Assembly (NCBI GenBank): GCA_964036275.1
Contig: OZ038436.1
Location: 3,310,214-3,374,213, forward strand
DNA: 64,000 bases
Source of the DNA: Litoditis marina
Taxonomy: Eukaryota; Nematoda; Chromadorea; Rhabditida; Rhabditidae
Reading direction: 5' to 3'
Positions 60,925-64,000 of the stretch are shown in pieces. The position numbers were made by a program, and so were the translations under genes. Below the pieces are notes generated by a model. That model saw only the letters and a list, made by a program, of their open reading frames with translations, was not told the origin of the DNA and ran no database searches. The first letter of the stretch is position 1; every line of letters starts with the position of its first letter.

Positions 60925-61095
60925 AATACCCCAGTAAGGTCCGAGTATTTCACAGAAAGTAGTCGGTTTATAGGTTGAAACATATAAAAAGTAATGATTT
61001 TTCATCAAATATAGACGAATTTTCTCGTTTTCCGCTTAAAAGTAGTCCGTTTTTTCGATTATTTCTAGCTATTCAGACAACATTACTGGGGTATG
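60925..61095. mobile_element. hAT-type MITE
   Basis: About 171 bp, flanks AGTTTGGT and AGTATGGT (7 of 8 match). Confidence 0.75.
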
Positions 61096-61286
61096 AGTAT
61101 GGTCTTAGTGATTCTTGTACGGACAGTTTACTTCAGCTCCCAACAGTGTGCACATATTTTATTCCGAGAAGCAGGTTCTTTTTTGAAGAACTTGTATTTT
61201 TAGTAGAAGTACATAGATTATTGATCGTGATTGCTATATGATTTTCTATTACTAATCTGATTTCACAGTGGAGCGCCACCGCTCAA

Positions 61287-61307
61287 ATGTTGCAGCGACT
61301 CTATAAG
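61287..61307 (+). promoter_or_regulatory. Bipartite RTGTTKCA-N7-TATA motif
   Basis: ATGTTGCA, 7 bases, TATAAG, in the intergenic region. Confidence 0.4.
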
Positions 61308-61840
61308 TATTGCTGGTAATCCAGGTTTTCAGTTACACATGGATTCGTGATTTTAGGTGAGCTCTTCGCTGTGGAAGTTTCCTTGTTGTTTTCTATTTCA
61401 GTTGAATGTTTCTCACGTGTTGATGTATTGAATTATTCATTCCAGTAGGATATAGACATATGTGGCATTTTGATATCTTGAAGTGTGAATAATAAAGATT
61501 TCTACTTGTATAATGTGCGCAGTTTTTTGAGAGAAGTTTCATCTTGTCAAAGAAATATCTTCAATTGTCTGAATTTCTTTTGTTGGAATCATAAGTTCAA
61601 TGTGTACGGTAAGAATTCACGTATGAGCGATGGGGAGTATATAAAGGTTAGCGTCTTCATTAGGTTCTGTTGAACAATAGGAGAAACTTGTAAGTTTGGT
61701 CAGCTTTCATTTTGTAAGCACCGAAATTATTAATATTGATAACCCTTATTAAGTTATTGGTTCTCTAATTCTCGGTAATGATCGCTTATTTATTTAGTTG
61801 TTTATTATTGATTGTTTTCCAGTTATTGATTTCTGTTTAG

Positions 61841-64000
61841 ATGGCGCCCCCAGCAAAAAAGAAGGTTGGAGCTAAGCCAAAACTGCACGAATTGGCTGTA
61901 GAAGTCGCCGTGGGAACGCTGATTTCGGACCATCGAAAGCGACAATTCAGCCTGGGAAAACAGTTCGCGACCGGCGGATTTGGCCGCATCTACACATGCA
62001 AGGAGGTGCGTTTACTTATATAGACGGGGTGAAACATTGGACAGTTGGACTATACTGATAGGCTAGAGAATTGGTGAGAATTTTCTCATTTTCTCATTTT
62101 CTAGTCACAAACACTGCTCTCATCCAAAGGAATGGTTCTTGTTGAGTTTTTTTTCGAATGTTCCTGGTAACCAAATTTCTCTTTTTTATCCGTTTTATCG
62201 GTTTCTTTATTGGTAGAAAGCAAGGTATGTCTAATTTTTCCCCTCCTTTTCAGACGGGAACTTCGAAGGATTTGGTGGTGAAGATAGAACCGTCCGGAAA
62301 TGGTCCCCTTTTCACGGAAATTCACGTCTTTCAACGAATTCTCAAGGCCGAACAAATTGAGGCATTCAAGAAGGAGAAAAGTAGGTGGTTAGGGAAGGCT
62401 GAATGAAACTTGGAAACTTGCCAAGTAACGATAGTATTCTCTCTCGAGAAGTCATTTGAAGGTGAAGTTCAAACCAACCATTCGAAATGCAAACTCTGAT
62501 TAGTTTGCTTCTCTTTGCTTTTCGTGGTTTATATGTCTTTGTCAACAGTAGGGATGTCGCATTGTGATTACACTCCTTATAGATCATTCAACCCGTCGGT
62601 TCCCTCTGAAAGTGTCCAAATGAACCAAATTTTCGCAGATTAGTGGACTGTTTCTTTGAGTTTCTTAAGCTGTTCAATACTTTGATCAACTATACCTAAT
62701 TCATTCTGACTTGATTGTAGAGCTGAAGTTCCTCGGTCTTCCTCATCTCATTTCTGCCGGGGTTTTCGACTACAAAACGGAGAAGTTGCGCTATCTGATC
62801 ATCCCCAAGTACGAGACTTCGCTGGAGGCTGTCAGGTTGGTTGTTGGGGTAGAGGCGAAACATACCACTTTATTCTCTTTAAAACGTACCACTTTATTCT
62901 CTTTAAAACGTACCACTTTATTCTCTTTAAAACGTACCACTCTATTCTCTTTAAAACGTACCACTTCATTCTCTTTAAAACGTACCACTTCATTCTCTTT
63001 AACAATCCCTATTATTTAGTTTATTTATTTGTCGAGCTTGTTATTTACTTGGATACATTCATACACCAGTAAGGTTCGACGTCCGTCTATTCGACAAAAG
63101 GGAAAAAAAAGAGCTAATATTGTTGTTTTTGCATGAAAATGGATTATTTCATCCGATATTTTCGAGAAAGTAGCTTCCTTGAATTTTTGTGGCTATTCGG
63201 ACAAGTGCACAGGATATGGAGGTCCCGTTTTCGAGAGAGTGTTACTGCTCTGTTTTCGCTAGTTCTGGTGCTTAGTGTACGCATACACCAGTAAAGTTGT
63301 CCGAATAGTTTGAAAAACGGTCAACTTTTGATGAAAAATCATAAATGTGTTTACATCTGGAAACCGACTACTTCATGTCGCTTAGTCGGACCTTACTGGT
63401 GTATGAATGTACGTATTATTTTACCCGCGCTGCGTAGACTCTTGTTTATATAATTTTTTTTCAGAGAGAAAGTCGGTGTGTTGGAGCCTCACCAGGTATG
63501 GTCTGTGAGCCGCGCCATACTCGACAGTCTACAGTATATGCACTCAAAGGTGAGCTGGAGTAGGTATTATGTTTCTGTTTTATAGTTTGTTCCACCAACT
63601 TATAACCCTCTACAGTAATCTGCTCAAACTTCCAGGTAAAAGTTTGGTAGACTGGCTTTTCTGGATTCTCTCTCATTTTTGATAGTATCTTCTGAAAACT
63701 AAAAGAGAAAAACCAAAGAGACGGAATTCCTCACGTTGCTGTAGTTGCCATTCAACGAACATCTCTGGTCGCATTCATTCGATTAAGCCACACTCCTATC
63801 CCTGTGTAGAAATTTCATATAAACGGCACAAAACAAGCTTTCCTCTAGCTGAAGTAAAAGACAACGCCTACCGTAATGCTAAATCGTGAACGTTGAATGG
63901 ATTTATGTCCTTTGTTAAGTAAATTGAAGTGACGCGCGGATCTGTTTGTGTTATATTTTATTTATAATCTCTAATCGATCCATATTTCAGGACTATACCC
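61841..64000 (+). CDS. vrk-1: VRK-family protein kinase (partial, amino-terminal)
   Basis: Nuclear Ser/Thr kinase family (vaccinia-related kinases); in animals it phosphorylates chromatin and nuclear-envelope proteins such as BAF. Exons 61841-62005, 62254-62380, 62721-62835, 63465-63549 and 63991-64000 fit one frame (167 codons in the window); the gene runs off the right edge. The ATG directly follows TTCTGTTTAG, a likely spliced-leader acceptor. A basic leader (KKK) comes first, then the glycine loop ATGGFGRIY, the VAIK-equivalent lysine in LVVKIEP, the family-specific GPLFTEIHVFQR of helix C, LGLPHLI and YMHSK. The glycine loop has Ala where the first Gly of GxGGFG is usual. The catalytic HxD and DYG segments lie beyond the window. 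Introns 3 and 4 hold a minisatellite and two hAT-type MITEs. Confidence 0.9.
62015..62037 (-). promoter_or_regulatory. Bipartite RTGTTKCA-N7-TATA motif
   Basis: Minus strand ATGTTTCA, 7 bases, TATATAAG, in kinase intron 1, antisense to the gene. Confidence 0.4.
62862..63003. repeat. 24-bp minisatellite in kinase intron 3
   Basis: About six units of CGTACCACTTTATTCTC plus TTTAAAA. The open frame through it (repeating LKRTTLFS) is intron read-through, not coding. Confidence 0.95.
63060..63218. mobile_element. hAT-type MITE in kinase intron 4 or 3-4 spacer
   Basis: Starts CATACACCAGTAAGG, right end decayed (GTGCACAGGATATGG). It lies in the intron between exons 3 and 4. Confidence 0.65.
63282..63405. 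mobile_element. hAT-type MITE, short form
   Basis: 124 bp, ends CATACACCAGTAAAG and CTTACTGGTGTATG; flanks AGTGTACG and AATGTACG (7 of 8 match). Same intron as the previous copy. Confidence 0.8.

Larger units (their letters stand above)
59155..61840. other. Intergenic region, phosphatase to kinase
   Basis: 2.7 kb. Besides the two MITEs and one motif listed separately, 59318-59343 and 59880-59975 are end fragments of the hAT-type MITE family. No gene seen. At 2.7 kb the gap is wider than is usual inside a nematode operon. Confidence 0.5.

Noticed and set aside
59155..61840. Operon joining the phosphatase and kinase genes
   Set aside because: The gap is 2.7 kb and holds mobile elements; nematode operon genes are usually much closer.
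62711..63019. 102-codon single-exon gene
   Set aside because: It is kinase exon 3 read through its donor (62835) into the intron minisatellite.

Overview
The window is eukaryotic, AT-rich and intron-bearing, and looks like a nematode (probably a rhabditid, clade V) chromosome. The evidence is the intron style (TTTCAG acceptors, GT-AG throughout), start codons that sit just after T-rich AG acceptors as in spliced-leader genes, and three recognisable genes: vps-35 (minus strand, left edge), a double-SH2 tyrosine phosphatase of the SHP/corkscrew/ptp-2 type (plus strand, 18 exons, complete) and a VRK-type kinase (plus strand, cut by the right edge). From memory, vps-35 and ptp-2 are close neighbours in C. 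elegans too (F59G1 region), so the pair would be an old linkage that has been forced about 46 kb apart here.

Layout. 1-2.4 kb: 5' part of vps-35. 2.4-48 kb: a long block with almost no genes. It holds miniature transposons, a duplicated segment (about 5.7-7.1 and 27.1-30.5 kb) whose two copies each carry a transposon missing from the other, a 3.2-kb-arm inverted repeat (11.2-19.0 kb) that folds about a broken gag-protease LTR retroelement and abuts a 200-N assembly gap, a reverse-transcriptase relic near 44 kb, and many diverged local duplications. 48.2-59.2 kb: the phosphatase gene, whose introns are filled with MITEs and with tandem copies of the gene's own exon ends. 59.2-61.8 kb: intergenic DNA with two MITEs. 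61.8-64 kb: the kinase gene.

The most interesting signal is a bipartite motif, RTGTTKCA then nearly always exactly 7 bases then TATAWAG, found about 30 times on both strands, mostly in the gene-poor block and with unrelated flanks. It resembles the SNAPc-type upstream element of nematode 21U/piRNA genes (C. elegans core CTGTTTCA) joined to a TATA-like box. My leading hypothesis is that the block is a piRNA gene cluster, or another family of small non-coding transcription units. No small-RNA data are available here, so this remains a hypothesis.

The second signal is in the phosphatase gene: the last bases of exon 4 with their splice donor occur three times, and the last bases of exon 6 with their donor occur twelve times in a 114-bp tandem array, so decoy donors line up inside the following introns.
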